Origin: Brachybacterium massiliense
GTDB lineage: Bacteria > Actinomycetota > Actinomycetes > Actinomycetales > Dermabacteraceae
Reading direction: 5' to 3'
Assembly: GCF_900184245.1 (NCBI RefSeq)
Contig: NZ_FXXB01000008.1
Coordinates: 1,464,146 to 1,528,145, forward strand
Length of the DNA stretch: 64,000 nucleotides
Position numbers and translations under genes: made by a program. This document shows, piece by piece, positions 16,055-24,291 of the stretch. The notes below the pieces were generated by a model. The model was not told the origin of the DNA, did not search any database, and saw only the letters and a program-made list of their open reading frames with translations. Position 1 is the stretch's first letter; each line of letters starts with the position of its first letter.

Positions 16055-17578
16055 GTGACCGGACACACGTACCGCACCCCACCCCGTCGGCCGTACTGTG
16101 TCAGATGCACAAGAAGTGCCCCTCCCCTCGGCCGCCCCGGAGCATTCCCCGATAAGCACGACCACGCAGCCCCGGAGCATTCCCCGATAAGCACGACCAC
16201 GCAGGACACCCCAGCCCCCGCCGCGACCCGGCGCCGCCGAGGCCTCAAGGCCCGCCACATCCATTTCATCGCGCTGGGCTCCGCGATCGGCACCGGCCTG
16301 TTCTACGGCTCCGCGGGCGCGATCCAGGCGGCAGGACCGTCGGTGCTGCTGGTGTACCTGCTGGGCGGCGCGGTCGTGTACTTCATGCTGCGGGCCCTCG
16401 GGGAGATGGCGGTGCGGCTGCCGATCTCGGGCTCCTTCGCCGAGTACACGCGCCGATTCCTGGGCCCCTGGGCGGGGTACATCACCGGTTGGATGTTCGC
16501 CTTCGAGATGCTGATCGTGTGCCTCGCCGATCTCACCGCGATCGCGATCTACATGCGCTTCTGGTTCCCGGACACGGCGCAGTGGGTGTGGGTGGCGGTG
16601 ACGCTGCTGATCGTGGGCGCGGCGAACCTCGCGAGCGTGCGCTGGTTCGGGGAGCTCGAGTTCGTGTTCACGATCGTGAAGGTCGCCGCGGTGGTCGCGA
16701 TGATCGTCGGCGGCGCGGCGATCCTGGTGCTCGGCCTGGGCGCGCAGAGCGGCGGGGGGCCGCTCGCGAACCTCACGGCCGACGGCGGCTTCTTCCCGCA
16801 CGGCCCGGGCGGGATGATCAGCGCGTTCATCCTGGTGCTGTTCGCCTTCGGCGGCACCGAGATCATCGGCGTGGCCGGCACCGAGGCGGAGGATCCCGGC
16901 ACCGCGATCCCCAAGGCCGTGAACACGGTCCCGGTGCGGATCCTGCTGTTCTACGTGCTCGCGATCGGCGTGATCCTGCTGATCACCCCGTGGCGGCAGA
17001 TCACCGGTGAGCAGTCCCCGTTCGTGCAGATCTTCGACACCCTCGGCGTGAACTGGGCGGCGGCGCTGCTGAACATCGTGGTGATCACCGCGGCGCTCTC
17101 GGCGATCAACGCGGACCTCTTCGGTGCGGGCCGCGTGGTGGCGGGCATGGCCCGTCAGCGCCTGGCCCCTCCTGCACTGTCCCGCACGGTCAAGGGCGTG
17201 CCGGTGCTGACCACCCTCGCGATGCTCGCGGTGCTGGTGGTGGGCGTGGCGCTGAACGCGCTGCTGCCCGAGCGGGTGTTCACGATGGTCGCGTCGCTGG
17301 CGACCTTCGCGACGATCTTCGTGTGGCTGATGATCCTGCTCGCCCAGGTCGCCTCCCGCCGCGGGATGAGCCGCGAGGAGCGGGAGGCGCTGCAGTTCCC
17401 GGTGCCGCTGTGGCCCTACGGGCAGATGTTCGCGATCGGGTTCATCCTGTTCACCTTCGCGATCATGATCTGGCAGCCGGAGTACCACACGGCCCTGCTG
17501 GTGGGCGTGGGCTTCCTCGGCCTGATGTCGGTGCTGTACCTCGCTCTCGTGCACGGGCCCGCCGCGCACCGTTCGTGA
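16055..17578 (+). CDS. Amino-acid permease (APC family), start codon uncertain
   Basis: The APC transporter core begins at RRRRGLKARHIHFIALGSAI, followed by GTGLFYGSAGAIQAAGPSVL, and has 12 predicted helices, with FAFGGTEIIGVAGTEAEDP in the middle, as in GABA/lysine/proline-type permeases. The natural N-terminus, by analogy, would be M-STTTQD, but that codon is ATA (16187) here. The nearest in-frame canonical start is GTG at 16055, with no clear ribosome site; it would add 44 non-family residues. A 35-bp tandem duplication covers the expected start region. The body of the gene is intact. Confidence 0.85.
   Translation: MTGHTYRTPPRRPYCVRCTRSAPPLGRPGAFPDKHDHAAPEHSPISTTTQDTPAPAATRRRRGLKARHIHFIALGSAIGTGLFYGSAGAIQAAGPSVLLVYLLGGAVVYFMLRALGEMAVRLPISGSFAEYTRRFLGPWAGYITGWMFAFEMLIVCLADLTAIAIYMRFWFPDTAQWVWVAVTLLIVGAANLASVRWFGELEFVFTIVKVAAVVAMIVGGAAILVLGLGAQSGGGPLANLTADGGFFPHGPGGMISAFILVLFAFGGTEIIGVAGTEAEDPGTAIPKAVNTVPVRILLFYVLAIGVILLITPWRQITGEQSPFVQIFDTLGVNWAAALLNIVVITAALSAINADLFGAGRVVAGMARQRLAPPALSRTVKGVPVLTTLAMLAVLVVGVALNALLPERVFTMVASLATFATIFVWLMILLAQVASRRGMSREEREALQFPVPLWPYGQMFAIGFILFTFAIMIWQPEYHTALLVGVGFLGLMSVLYLALVHGPAAHRS
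16134..16203 (+). repeat. 35-bp perfect tandem duplication at the permease start
   Basis: Copies at 16134-16168 and 16169-16203. Each copy contains CGGAG and, 10 nt on, ATAAGCACGACC, which looks like a ribosome site and an ATG-AGC-ACG-ACC start in which ATG is ATA. A 35-bp shift puts the copies in different frames; only the second is in frame with the permease. Confidence 0.95.
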
Positions 17579-17679
17579 CCGGAGAGCTTCTCCTCACCCG
17601 CAGGACGAAGGCCCCACGCCCGCGAGACCGGGCGAGGATAGGGTCTTCCCATCCCGTCATCGTGCCCTGAGGAGTACCC

Positions 17680-18267
17680 GTGCGCCCCGCTCCCACCCTC
17701 GCCCGACGGCGCCTGCTCGCCGGCCTCGTCCTGACCTCCCTGGCGGTCGCTGGCTGCAGCACGGATTCCGCACCCGAGGAGTCCGGGGAGGACCTGCTCG
17801 ACGCACACGGACTCCAGAACCGAGGCGCCCGCACGCTCATCGAGGAGCTGGAGGCCCTGCCGCTCGCAGACCGCCCCTCGGACCTGCTGGCTGCGGTGCT
17901 GCCGGACCGGCTGGACCTCAGCGATGCCAGCGGACGGCAGACCTCGCTCTCACTGAGCGACGAGGATTTCTACGTCTCCGTCGCGCCGTTCGTCGACACC
18001 ACCCACGACTGCTTCCACCACAGCCTCACCACCTGCGTGGGCGAGCTCCAGGAGCAGGACCTCGAAGTCCACGTCGTGGCGGCCGATGGAACGGTGCTGG
18101 TGGACGAGATGCGCACCACCGCTCCCAACGGCTTCCTCGGCCTCTGGCTGCCTCGCGGCCAGGAGCTCGCGCTGACCCTCACCCAGGACGGCGCGAGCGC
18201 CTCGACGCAGGTGACCACCACCGCGGACTCCGCCACCTGCCTCACCACGATGCAGCTGACCGACTGA
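17680..18267 (+). CDS. CueP-like periplasmic copper-binding lipoprotein
   Basis: 195 residues from GTG with GAGGAG upstream. A lipoprotein signal ends in LAVAGC (Cys about residue 25). The mature part has DCFHHSLTTCVGELQ, matching the CueP signature in which Cys and His bind copper, and a final beta region with TLTQDGASASTQVTTTADSA and TCLTTMQL. CueP stores or delivers copper outside the cytoplasm in Salmonella; Gram-positive versions are lipid-anchored. It lies 1.3 kb from a CopB-like ATPase, with gene remnants between. Copper defence is the likely role. Confidence 0.85.
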   Translation: MRPAPTLARRRLLAGLVLTSLAVAGCSTDSAPEESGEDLLDAHGLQNRGARTLIEELEALPLADRPSDLLAAVLPDRLDLSDASGRQTSLSLSDEDFYVSVAPFVDTTHDCFHHSLTTCVGELQEQDLEVHVVAADGTVLVDEMRTTAPNGFLGLWLPRGQELALTLTQDGASASTQVTTTADSATCLTTMQLTD

Positions 18268-18303
18268 GCGCCTCCGGGACGGCCCCGTCCGACCGGATGC
18301 GCC

Positions 18304-18426
18304 TCACCTGCGTGCGGCCGGGCCCTCGGCGACCTCGCGGGCGCGCGTCGTGGAGCCTCCGGCGTCGCCGAGCAGGATGCCCGGCTGCCGTCGAGCCGCA
18401 CGGGCGCCGTTGAGGATCACGAGCAG
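18304..18426 (-). pseudogene. C-terminal remnant of a heavy-metal P-type ATPase (probable)
   Basis: 41 codons ending in TGA: LLVILNGARAARRQPGILLG, then DAGGSTTRAREVAEG. LLVxLNGxRxxR is the typical last helix of P1B-type ATPases, but the rest of the gene is missing. At about 18428 it abuts the phosphotransferase remnant on the other strand, which marks a deletion junction. Short match, so the family call is tentative. Confidence 0.45.
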
Positions 18427-18431
18427 CCACG

Positions 18432-18785
18432 GATCTCATCCCCGCGAACCTGCTGACCGCCCAGGGGCGCCTGACCGGCGTGCTCGACACCGCCGGCTTC
18501 GCCCCGGCCGATCCGGCCCTCGATCTCGTCGCCGCGTGGCACCTGCTGGATCGCCCTCGACGCAGCATCCTGCGCACGCGCCTGGGCAGCTCGGGCCTCG
18601 AGTGGGAACGGGGCGCCGCCTGGGCATTCGAGCAGGCCATCGGATTGGTCTGGTACTACCGGGGCACGGACCCGACGATGGAGCAGCTGGGGCGGTCGAC
18701 CCTCTACCGCTTACTCGAGGACCCTTCCTTCAACTGTGCAGTTCCTCCGGCCATCCGTCAGCGCCCTGGCCGACGATCACCGTGA
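18432..18785 (+). pseudogene. 5'-truncated aminoglycoside phosphotransferase-like gene
   Basis: The frame starts in DLIPANLLTAQGRLTGVLDT, the catalytic-loop/DFG region of an APH-type kinase. It goes on with AGFAPADPALDLVAAWHLLD and ends with WAFEQAIGLVWYYRG, the usual C-terminal part. The N-lobe and the HGD catalytic aspartate region are lost; HGD is disrupted exactly at the join (ACGGATCTC). No start is in place apart from GTG 18480. Not functional. Confidence 0.7.
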
Positions 18786-18811
18786 CCCGCTCCCTGGAAT
18801 CGACATCCTCG

Positions 18812-18828
18812 TTGGCATAAAATGCCAA
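18812..18828. promoter_or_regulatory. Toxin-antitoxin operator palindrome
   Basis: TTGGCAT-AAA-ATGCCAA, a perfect 17-bp inverted repeat, 14 bp before the antitoxin start. The centre TAAAAT can serve as a -10 element, so binding would block the promoter, as expected for ParD/RHH autoregulation. Confidence 0.75.
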
Positions 18829-18842
18829 TGGAGGTGGTTCGG

Positions 18843-19130
18843 ATGCCCACACGGAATGTGGTGCTCAGTCAGCATCAACAGGATCTCGTCGAGTCGATGG
18901 TGTCCTCCGGCCGCTACCAGAATGCCAGTGAGGTCCTGCGCGCCGGGCTTCGCCTCCTGGAACTAGAGCACGCCGAGGAAAGGGCGCGGATCCACAGCCT
19001 GCGGGCCGCGGCTGATATCGGCTGGGCGGACATCGCCACCGGGCGCTACCGGGATATCGCGGCCGATGAACTGGACACCGTGATCGGTCAGCTCGAGGAA
19101 CGGGCTGCCCGCGTATCGCAGGACGGCTGA
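18843..19130 (+). CDS. ParD-type ribbon-helix-helix antitoxin
   Basis: 95 residues. MPTRNVVLSQHQQDLVESMV, then SSGRYQNASEVLRAGLRLLE, is the RHH DNA-binding domain of ParD antitoxins. The C-terminal part (RAAADIGWADIATGRYRDIA) is the toxin-wrapping tail. I chose the ATG at 18843 because GGAGGTGG precedes it by about 6 nt; an ATG at 18822 lies inside the operator. The stop overlaps the toxin start (TGATG). It should neutralise the ParE toxin and repress its own promoter together with it. Confidence 0.88.
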   Translation: MPTRNVVLSQHQQDLVESMVSSGRYQNASEVLRAGLRLLELEHAEERARIHSLRAAADIGWADIATGRYRDIAADELDTVIGQLEERAARVSQDG

Positions 19131-19492
19131 TGGTGGCATACCGGCTCAGCCGCGCCGCCGAGGACGATATCGTCTCGATCCTCGCGTGGTTCCAGGATGA
19201 GTTCGGGGTCGACGCACGCCATCGATACGCCGCGCTGATCGCCGCCGCGCTCAGGGATGCCGCAGGACGTGGCCTCGGAGCCGAACCCACCGCTCGACCT
19301 GAGCTGGGGCCGGACGTCCTCTCGTGGCATCTTGCCCGAAGCCGCGATCACTCCACCGGGGGACGAGTTCGCCAACCCCGGCATGTGATCCTCTGCCGCT
19401 GGGATGGCGATGTCCTGGAGATCGGAAGGGTGCTCCACGACTCCATGGACCTGCGCCAGCACGTCGAGAGATGGCTGATCGATCCCGCGTAG
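19130..19492 (+). CDS. ParE/RelE-superfamily toxin
   Basis: 120 residues. YRLSRAAEDDIVSILAWFQD, then GVDARHRYAALIAAALRDA, followed by HVILCRWDGDVLEIGRVLHD and SMDLRQHV, is the ParE fold with the usual N-terminal helices and C-terminal beta sheet. ParE toxins poison DNA gyrase, whereas RelE relatives cut mRNA; ParE fits better with a ParD partner. It is coupled to the antitoxin by a 1-nt overlap. No defect seen. Confidence 0.88.
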   Translation: MVAYRLSRAAEDDIVSILAWFQDEFGVDARHRYAALIAAALRDAAGRGLGAEPTARPELGPDVLSWHLARSRDHSTGGRVRQPRHVILCRWDGDVLEIGRVLHDSMDLRQHVERWLIDPA

Positions 19493-19512
19493 ACCGCCGG
19501 CAACGGCTCCCC

Positions 19513-21585
19513 TCACCGATGCGCCGCACCCCGCAGCCGCTCGGCGCTCGCCTCCGGCCGAAGGTCCAGCCGGCGCAGCAGCTGCGCATTCAGGGCCACC
19601 ACGATCGTGGACAGCGACATCAGCACCGCGCCCACGCTCATCGGCAGCACGAAGCCGATCGGAGCGAGCACCCCGGCGGCGAGCGGCACCGCGAGCAGGT
19701 TGTACCCGGCGGCCCACCAGAGGTTCTGTCGCATCTTCCGGTAGGCGGCACGGGAGAGCTCGAGCACGGAGAGCACGGAGCGCGGGTCGGAGGAGGCGAG
19801 CACCACTCCGGCGGAGCCGATCGCGACGTCGGTGCCGGCGCCGATCGCGAGGCCGACGTCGGCCCGAGCGAGCGCCGGCGCGTCATTGACGCCGTCGCCG
19901 ACCATCGCGACCCGCTTCCCCTCCTCCTGCAGCTGGGCGACCTTCGCGGCCTTGTCCTCGGGGCGCACCCCGGCGAAGACCCGGTCGATGCCGAGCTCGG
20001 CGGCGACCGTCTCGGCCACCGGTCGGGCATCTCCCGTGATCATCACGACCTCCATGCCCTGGGCATGCAGGGCCTCGACCGCGTCCCGGGACTCGGGCCG
20101 GATCTCGTCGACCACGCGCAGCGCCCCGATCAGCTCACCGCCTGCGATGACGTGGAGCACGGTCGCACCCTGCTCGCTCCATGCCTCCGTCGCCGGGAGC
20201 GGGTCCATCTCGTGCTGGGTGAGCAGGTACGGGCCGCCCACCTCCACGACGGTTCCGTCCACGCTCGCGCGCACCCCCACTGCGGGCGAGGAGCTGAAAT
20301 CGTCCCCTGCACGATGGGCCAGCTCCCGCTCCTCCGCAGCCCGCACGATCGCCCGTGCCAGCGGGTGCTCGCTCGGCGCCTCGGCGCTGGCCGCGAGGGC
20401 GAGCACCTCGTCCTCGGTGCGTGGGTCGACGGTCTCGATTCCGGTCACCGCAGGCTCGCCCCTGGTGAGCGTGCCGGTCTTGTCGAACAGGACGGCGTCC
20501 ACGGTGCGCATCTGCTCGAGCGCCAGCCGGTCGGTGACCAGCACCCCACCGCGAGCGGCGCGCTCGGTGGCGATCGAGACCACCAGCGGGATGGCGAGAC
20601 CGAGAGCGTGGGGGCAGGCGATGACCAGCACGGTGATCACACGGATCACGGCCTGGTCGGGGCTGCCCACGAGCAGCCAGACGACGGCGGTGAGGAGGGC
20701 GGCGCCGAGCGCGAACCAGAACAGCCATCCGGCGGCGGTGTCCGCGAGGCGCTGGGCGCGGGAGGAGGAGCCCTGCGCCTCGGAGACGAGGCGGCGGATC
20801 CCGGCGAGCGCCGTGTCCTCCCCGGTCGCGGTGATCTCCAGGCGCAGGCCCGAGTCGGTGGCGACGGTTCCGGCGACCACCTGATCGCCGATCTCGCGGC
20901 GCACGGCGGTGGACTCTCCGGTGATCATCGACTCGTCCATCGCGGCGGCGCCGTCGAGGATCCTCCCGTCGGCCGGGACGGAGGCGCCGGGGCGCACCAG
21001 CACCACATCGCCCGTGGCGAGGTCCGACGGGGAGATGGTCACCGTGGAGCCGCCCTCGACCTTCTCCGCCTCATCGGGCAGCAGAGCGGCGAGCGAATCC
21101 AGGGCCGAGCTGGTCTGCGCGAGGGAGCGCATCTCTATCCAGTGGCCCAGCAGCATGATCACGATCAGCAGCGCGAGCTCCCACCAGAAGTCCAGCTGCG
21201 GATCCAGCAGGCCCAGGGTGGAGCCCCAGGAGGCGAGGAATGCGACGGTGATCGCGAGGCCGATCAGCAGCATCATCCCCGGCGCACGGGAGCGGATCTC
21301 CGAGACGGCGCCGGCGAGGAACGGCCTACCTCCCCATAGGTACATGACGGTGCCCAGCAGCGGGGACACCCAGGGGAGCCAGCCGGTCTCGGGCAGGCGG
21401 TAGCCGAGCAGCTCCGCGACCATGGCGCTCGCGGCGACCACCGGGATGGCCAGCACGAGCATGATCCAGAACAGCGAACGGAACTGCGCGACGTGGTCAC
21501 CGTGGCCGGCGTGACCCTCGTGCCCGCCATGGCCCTCGTGGCCGGCGTGACCCTCGTGCGCAGGGGTGTCGGAGTCGTGATGCAT
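19513..21585 (-). CDS. copB: CopB-like (P1B-3) copper-translocating ATPase
   Basis: 690 residues. The N-terminus is His-rich (repeats of HEGHAGHEGHGG) instead of a CxxC domain. Eight membrane segments surround CPHALGLAIPLVVS; the CPH motif marks the CopB subgroup, which exports copper. TGES, DKTGTLTRGE (phosphorylated Asp), SEHPLARAIV and MVGDGVNDAPAL are all present, so it should be active. ATG at 21585 with GGAGAG upstream. A perfect ATACCCC-ATA-GGGGTAT palindrome lies 36 bp upstream, so a CsoR/CstR-type repressor probably controls it. CueP lies nearby. Confidence 0.92.
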   Translation of the reverse strand: MHHDSDTPAHEGHAGHEGHGGHEGHAGHGDHVAQFRSLFWIMLVLAIPVVAASAMVAELLGYRLPETGWLPWVSPLLGTVMYLWGGRPFLAGAVSEIRSRAPGMMLLIGLAITVAFLASWGSTLGLLDPQLDFWWELALLIVIMLLGHWIEMRSLAQTSSALDSLAALLPDEAEKVEGGSTVTISPSDLATGDVVLVRPGASVPADGRILDGAAAMDESMITGESTAVRREIGDQVVAGTVATDSGLRLEITATGEDTALAGIRRLVSEAQGSSSRAQRLADTAAGWLFWFALGAALLTAVVWLLVGSPDQAVIRVITVLVIACPHALGLAIPLVVSIATERAARGGVLVTDRLALEQMRTVDAVLFDKTGTLTRGEPAVTGIETVDPRTEDEVLALAASAEAPSEHPLARAIVRAAEERELAHRAGDDFSSSPAVGVRASVDGTVVEVGGPYLLTQHEMDPLPATEAWSEQGATVLHVIAGGELIGALRVVDEIRPESRDAVEALHAQGMEVVMITGDARPVAETVAAELGIDRVFAGVRPEDKAAKVAQLQEEGKRVAMVGDGVNDAPALARADVGLAIGAGTDVAIGSAGVVLASSDPRSVLSVLELSRAAYRKMRQNLWWAAGYNLLAVPLAAGVLAPIGFVLPMSVGAVLMSLSTIVVALNAQLLRRLDLRPEASAERLRGAAHR

Positions 21586-21620
21586 CGACGTCTCTCCTCT
21601 CGGACGACTCCCTCCACCGT

Positions 21621-21637
21621 ATACCCCATAGGGGTAT
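21621..21637. promoter_or_regulatory. Single CsoR/CstR-type operator before copB
   Basis: ATACCCC-ATA-GGGGTAT, perfect 17-bp dyad. The half-sites equal those at 8.8 and 9.6 kb, but the spacer is 3 bp, not 2, and only one copy is present. Confidence 0.85.
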
Positions 21638-21803
21638 CCCGCCAGGGCGGTATGACACGCACCATCACGGCACCGGCACGGGCACCGCGGACCTGATCGG
21701 CGAAGCGCGAGCCCCGCCGATCTCTTCCCCCCGTCGGACCCCGGGTCTACTCTCGGCCCTGAGCGCACGGCACACCGCCGGCGCCGACGTCGAGGAGGAC
21801 GCC

Positions 21804-22229
21804 ATGCCCGCAGGACTCCACCCCTATCTCAACTTCGACGGCAACGCCCGTGAGGCGTTCGAGTTCTACGGCCGCTGCCTCGGGGCGATGCCTCAGTTCT
21901 CGACCTTCGGCGAGTTCCAGGCCGTCCCCGAGGGACATCCCGCCTCGGACCTGATCATGCACGGCTCCCTCGAGGTCTCCGATCTGATCAAGCTCTACGT
22001 CTCCGACGTCATCGAGGGCATGGCCGCCTACTCCCAGGGCACCAACGTCACGCTCTCGCTGATGGGCGATGACGAGACCTTCCTGCGCGGTGCCTTCGAG
22101 AAGCTCTCCGAGGGCGGTAGCATCACGATGCCGCTCGAGAAGCAGATGTGGGGCGACATCTACGGCTCGTTCACCGATCGCTTCGGGATCGTGTGGCAGG
22201 TGAACATCTCGTCCCCCGAGACGGCGTGA
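21804..22229 (+). CDS. VOC-superfamily PhnB-like protein
   Basis: 141 residues. LHPYLNFDGNAREAFEFYGR, then a second fold half with LSLMGDDETFLRGAFEKLSE and MPLEKQMWGDIYGSFTDRFG, is the PhnB/3-demethylubiquinone methyltransferase-like family of the glyoxalase/bleomycin-resistance (VOC) fold. Despite that family name, these proteins have no proven methyltransferase activity; function unknown. GAGGAGG is 6 nt before the ATG. Single gene, divergent from copB. Confidence 0.88.
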   Translation: MPAGLHPYLNFDGNAREAFEFYGRCLGAMPQFSTFGEFQAVPEGHPASDLIMHGSLEVSDLIKLYVSDVIEGMAAYSQGTNVTLSLMGDDETFLRGAFEKLSEGGSITMPLEKQMWGDIYGSFTDRFGIVWQVNISSPETA

Positions 22230-22299
22230 GAGGCAGGAGTATCCTGCGTCGGGGCCACAGCACGGCGGCCCCGACGTCTCTTGCTAAGGAATCTTCACC

Positions 22300-22962
22300 A
22301 TGACCTCTCCCCGCGTGACCGTCCAGCAGGCCTGGGATGCCCTCGTCCAGGGCAACGAACGGTTCATGGCCGGGGAGCTGCGACACCCCCAGCAGAACGC
22401 GGCCCGCCGCAGCGAGCTGCGCGGCAGCCAGGCCCCGAACGCGGCGTTCCTGGGCTGCTCGGACTCGCGCGTGGCAGCGGAGATCCTCTTCGACTGCGGT
22501 CTGGGTGACCTGTTCGTGGTGCGCAACATCGGCCAGATCGCGAACGACAACACCACCGCGACGATGGAGTTCGCCGTCGCCGAGCTCGGCGTCGCCGTGA
22601 TCGTGGTGCTCGCGCACGGCTCGTGCGGAGCGGTCAAAGCGGCGATCGATCAGACCACCGCCTCCCCCTCCGAGGTGACCCCCGCGATCCGTAAGGAGCT
22701 CGAGGCGATCCAGCCCTCCGTCCAGCAGGAGTGGTTCGCCTCCCAGCAGGTCAGCCCCTACGTGGACCCGTCCCTGATCGATGTGGACGCGGTGGGCCGC
22801 CGCCACCTCGACGAGACCATCAACGCGCTCATGCGACAGTCGAAGGTCATCTCCGACGCGGTCGCCGCGGGCGATCTCGCGATCGTGGGCTGCCAGTACC
22901 AGCTCGAGGAGGGCCGGGTCTCCCCGATCTCCTGGGTGGGCAAGGTCGAGATCGCGGCCTGA
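22300..22962 (+). CDS. Beta-carbonic anhydrase
   Basis: 220 residues. Interconverts CO2 and bicarbonate. The zinc site is GCSDSR (Cys, Asp) and LAHGSCGAVKAAI (His, Cys), with VVRNIGQI between, and the C-terminal AIVGCQYQLEEGRV. AAGGA lies upstream. It looks intact and standard in length. It supplies bicarbonate for carboxylations; the enzyme could also serve LarB, which uses CO2, though any such link is only a guess. Confidence 0.95.
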   Translation: MTSPRVTVQQAWDALVQGNERFMAGELRHPQQNAARRSELRGSQAPNAAFLGCSDSRVAAEILFDCGLGDLFVVRNIGQIANDNTTATMEFAVAELGVAVIVVLAHGSCGAVKAAIDQTTASPSEVTPAIRKELEAIQPSVQQEWFASQQVSPYVDPSLIDVDAVGRRHLDETINALMRQSKVISDAVAAGDLAIVGCQYQLEEGRVSPISWVGKVEIAA

Positions 22963-22979
22963 CCGCGCGCCGGGTGGAG

Positions 22980-23804
22980 TCAGCCGAGGGCGGTGCGCAC
23001 GATGCCGTGCAGCTCCTCGAGCCGGCCCCACTCGTCGTCGTCGCTGCCGGCGTAGACCAGGGAGAGCCGGCCGCTGTACCCGGCCTGCGCGAGCGCGGCG
23101 AGGCTGCGGGAGATGTCCTCCGCATCGAGCACGCCGGGCGAGGATTCGCGCACCTTGACCTGTGAGCATTCGGCGCCGCCCGCGACCGCGGCGATCTGCG
23201 CGTACTTGTCCGGCCCGTCCCAGTTGCCGGTGTCGATCAGCAGCCCCACCTCGCCCTCGAGGCGCTCGAGCAGCGCGCGGGTGGTCTCGGCGCCCACCAA
23301 TAGCGCCTTCCAGTTCTCGGTGAGCACTCGGAGGCCGGGGTGGTCTGCGGCCAGGGCGCGCAGTCGCTGCGCACTGAGGGCGAGGGTCTCGGGCGTCGGC
23401 GGCTGATCACCGGCGGGCACGCGGGCCCGGCACGCGCCGAGCTGCTCGGCGATCTCGAGCCATCCGGACAGCCAGCGCTGCTGCTGCGCCCCATGCTCGG
23501 GATGGGTCACGTCCCCGTCGTCGACGAGGAAGCACTCGAGGTCCACCTGCGCGCTGGCGAAGGCGTCCTGCAGCTCGGCGAGGTAGGCGGAGTCGGTGCG
23601 CGGGAGGTAGAAGTGGCACAGCTGGGCGCTGGTGAAGCCGTGGGCGGCGAGCTGCGCGGGCAGCTCGAGCAGGTCCAGACCGTTCTCGGCGGGGTTCTCG
23701 GTGAGGCCGCCCGACGGCGCGGAGCCGGGCGCGACGTAGCGGCCCATGGTGCGGAACAGGGACCAGGTGTGGACGGCCTTGGTGGGATCGAGCGAGGGGG
23801 TCAT
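22980..23804 (-). CDS. Sugar phosphate isomerase/epimerase family (TIM barrel)
   Basis: 274 residues, xylose-isomerase-like TIM barrel: NGLDLLELPAQLAAHGFTSA, LRVLTENWKALL, VGLLIDTGNWDGPDKYAQI, QVKVRESSPGVLD and YSGRLSLVYAG. The acidic metal ligands (Glu in TENW, Asp in DTGNW) are kept. Substrate unknown. It stands alone on the minus strand, convergent with the carbonic anhydrase gene (17-bp gap). A second member of this superfamily is at 45.1 kb, in a clear sugar cluster. Confidence 0.85.
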   Translation of the reverse strand: MTPSLDPTKAVHTWSLFRTMGRYVAPGSAPSGGLTENPAENGLDLLELPAQLAAHGFTSAQLCHFYLPRTDSAYLAELQDAFASAQVDLECFLVDDGDVTHPEHGAQQQRWLSGWLEIAEQLGACRARVPAGDQPPTPETLALSAQRLRALAADHPGLRVLTENWKALLVGAETTRALLERLEGEVGLLIDTGNWDGPDKYAQIAAVAGGAECSQVKVRESSPGVLDAEDISRSLAALAQAGYSGRLSLVYAGSDDDEWGRLEELHGIVRTALG

Positions 23805-23833
23805 GGCTCTCCTGTCGTCGGCGACCTCGCAGC

Positions 23834-24268
23834 TCAGAGACTGAAATGTGTCGCCAGGTCGTCGGTGGTGGGGTTCGCGCCGGAGGCCGGGGGAACCACG
23901 TCGGCGGTGGTCACGCGGGTGCTGCGGTCACCGTCGGGGTGGGCCTCGAGGCGCACATAGGCGGTGCGCACGTCGGGCTGTGCGAGGTAGGTGCGGGTCA
24001 CGGTCTCGAGCACCGTCAGCAGCGACTGCTCGATCTGCTCGCGGTCCTCGCCCGCGAGCACCAGCACCCCGCTGAGGGTGGTGCCGGCGGTGGAGCTGTC
24101 CTGGAACTGGACCGCTCCGCCGAGGTGCTCGGGGAGCTCCTGGACCGCGGCGCGCAGCGCGTCCTGGACAGCGTCCACGTCGCTGCGCCCGCCCACGCCG
24201 CAGGCGGCGAGCAGGCTGGCGATGATCCCCACGAGCGCTCCTCTGCGGCCGATGTCCCTGCCTGTCAT
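23834..24268 (-). CDS. Small lipoprotein of unknown function
   Basis: 144 residues. Signal GRRGALVGIIASLLAACG with lipobox LAAC. The mature part is about 120 residues with no recognised domain: DVDAVQDALRAAVQELPEHL, LVLAGEDREQIEQSLLTVLE and TRTYLAQPDVRTAYVRLEAH, an alternating helix/strand pattern. Two close neighbours upstream are the WXG100-lipase and its EspG-like partner, in the same orientation with a 23-bp gap, so it may belong to that secretion block. Confidence 0.75.
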   Translation of the reverse strand: MTGRDIGRRGALVGIIASLLAACGVGGRSDVDAVQDALRAAVQELPEHLGGAVQFQDSSTAGTTLSGVLVLAGEDREQIEQSLLTVLETVTRTYLAQPDVRTAYVRLEAHPDGDRSTRVTTADVVPPASGANPTTDDLATHFSL

Positions 24269-24291
24269 CGGGCCATTGTGTCGCACCGGGG

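Noticed and set aside
21493..21560. Short repeats at the 5' end of copB as a CRISPR or regulatory array
   Set aside because: They encode the His-rich HEGHAG protein repeat, in frame, and have no spacers.
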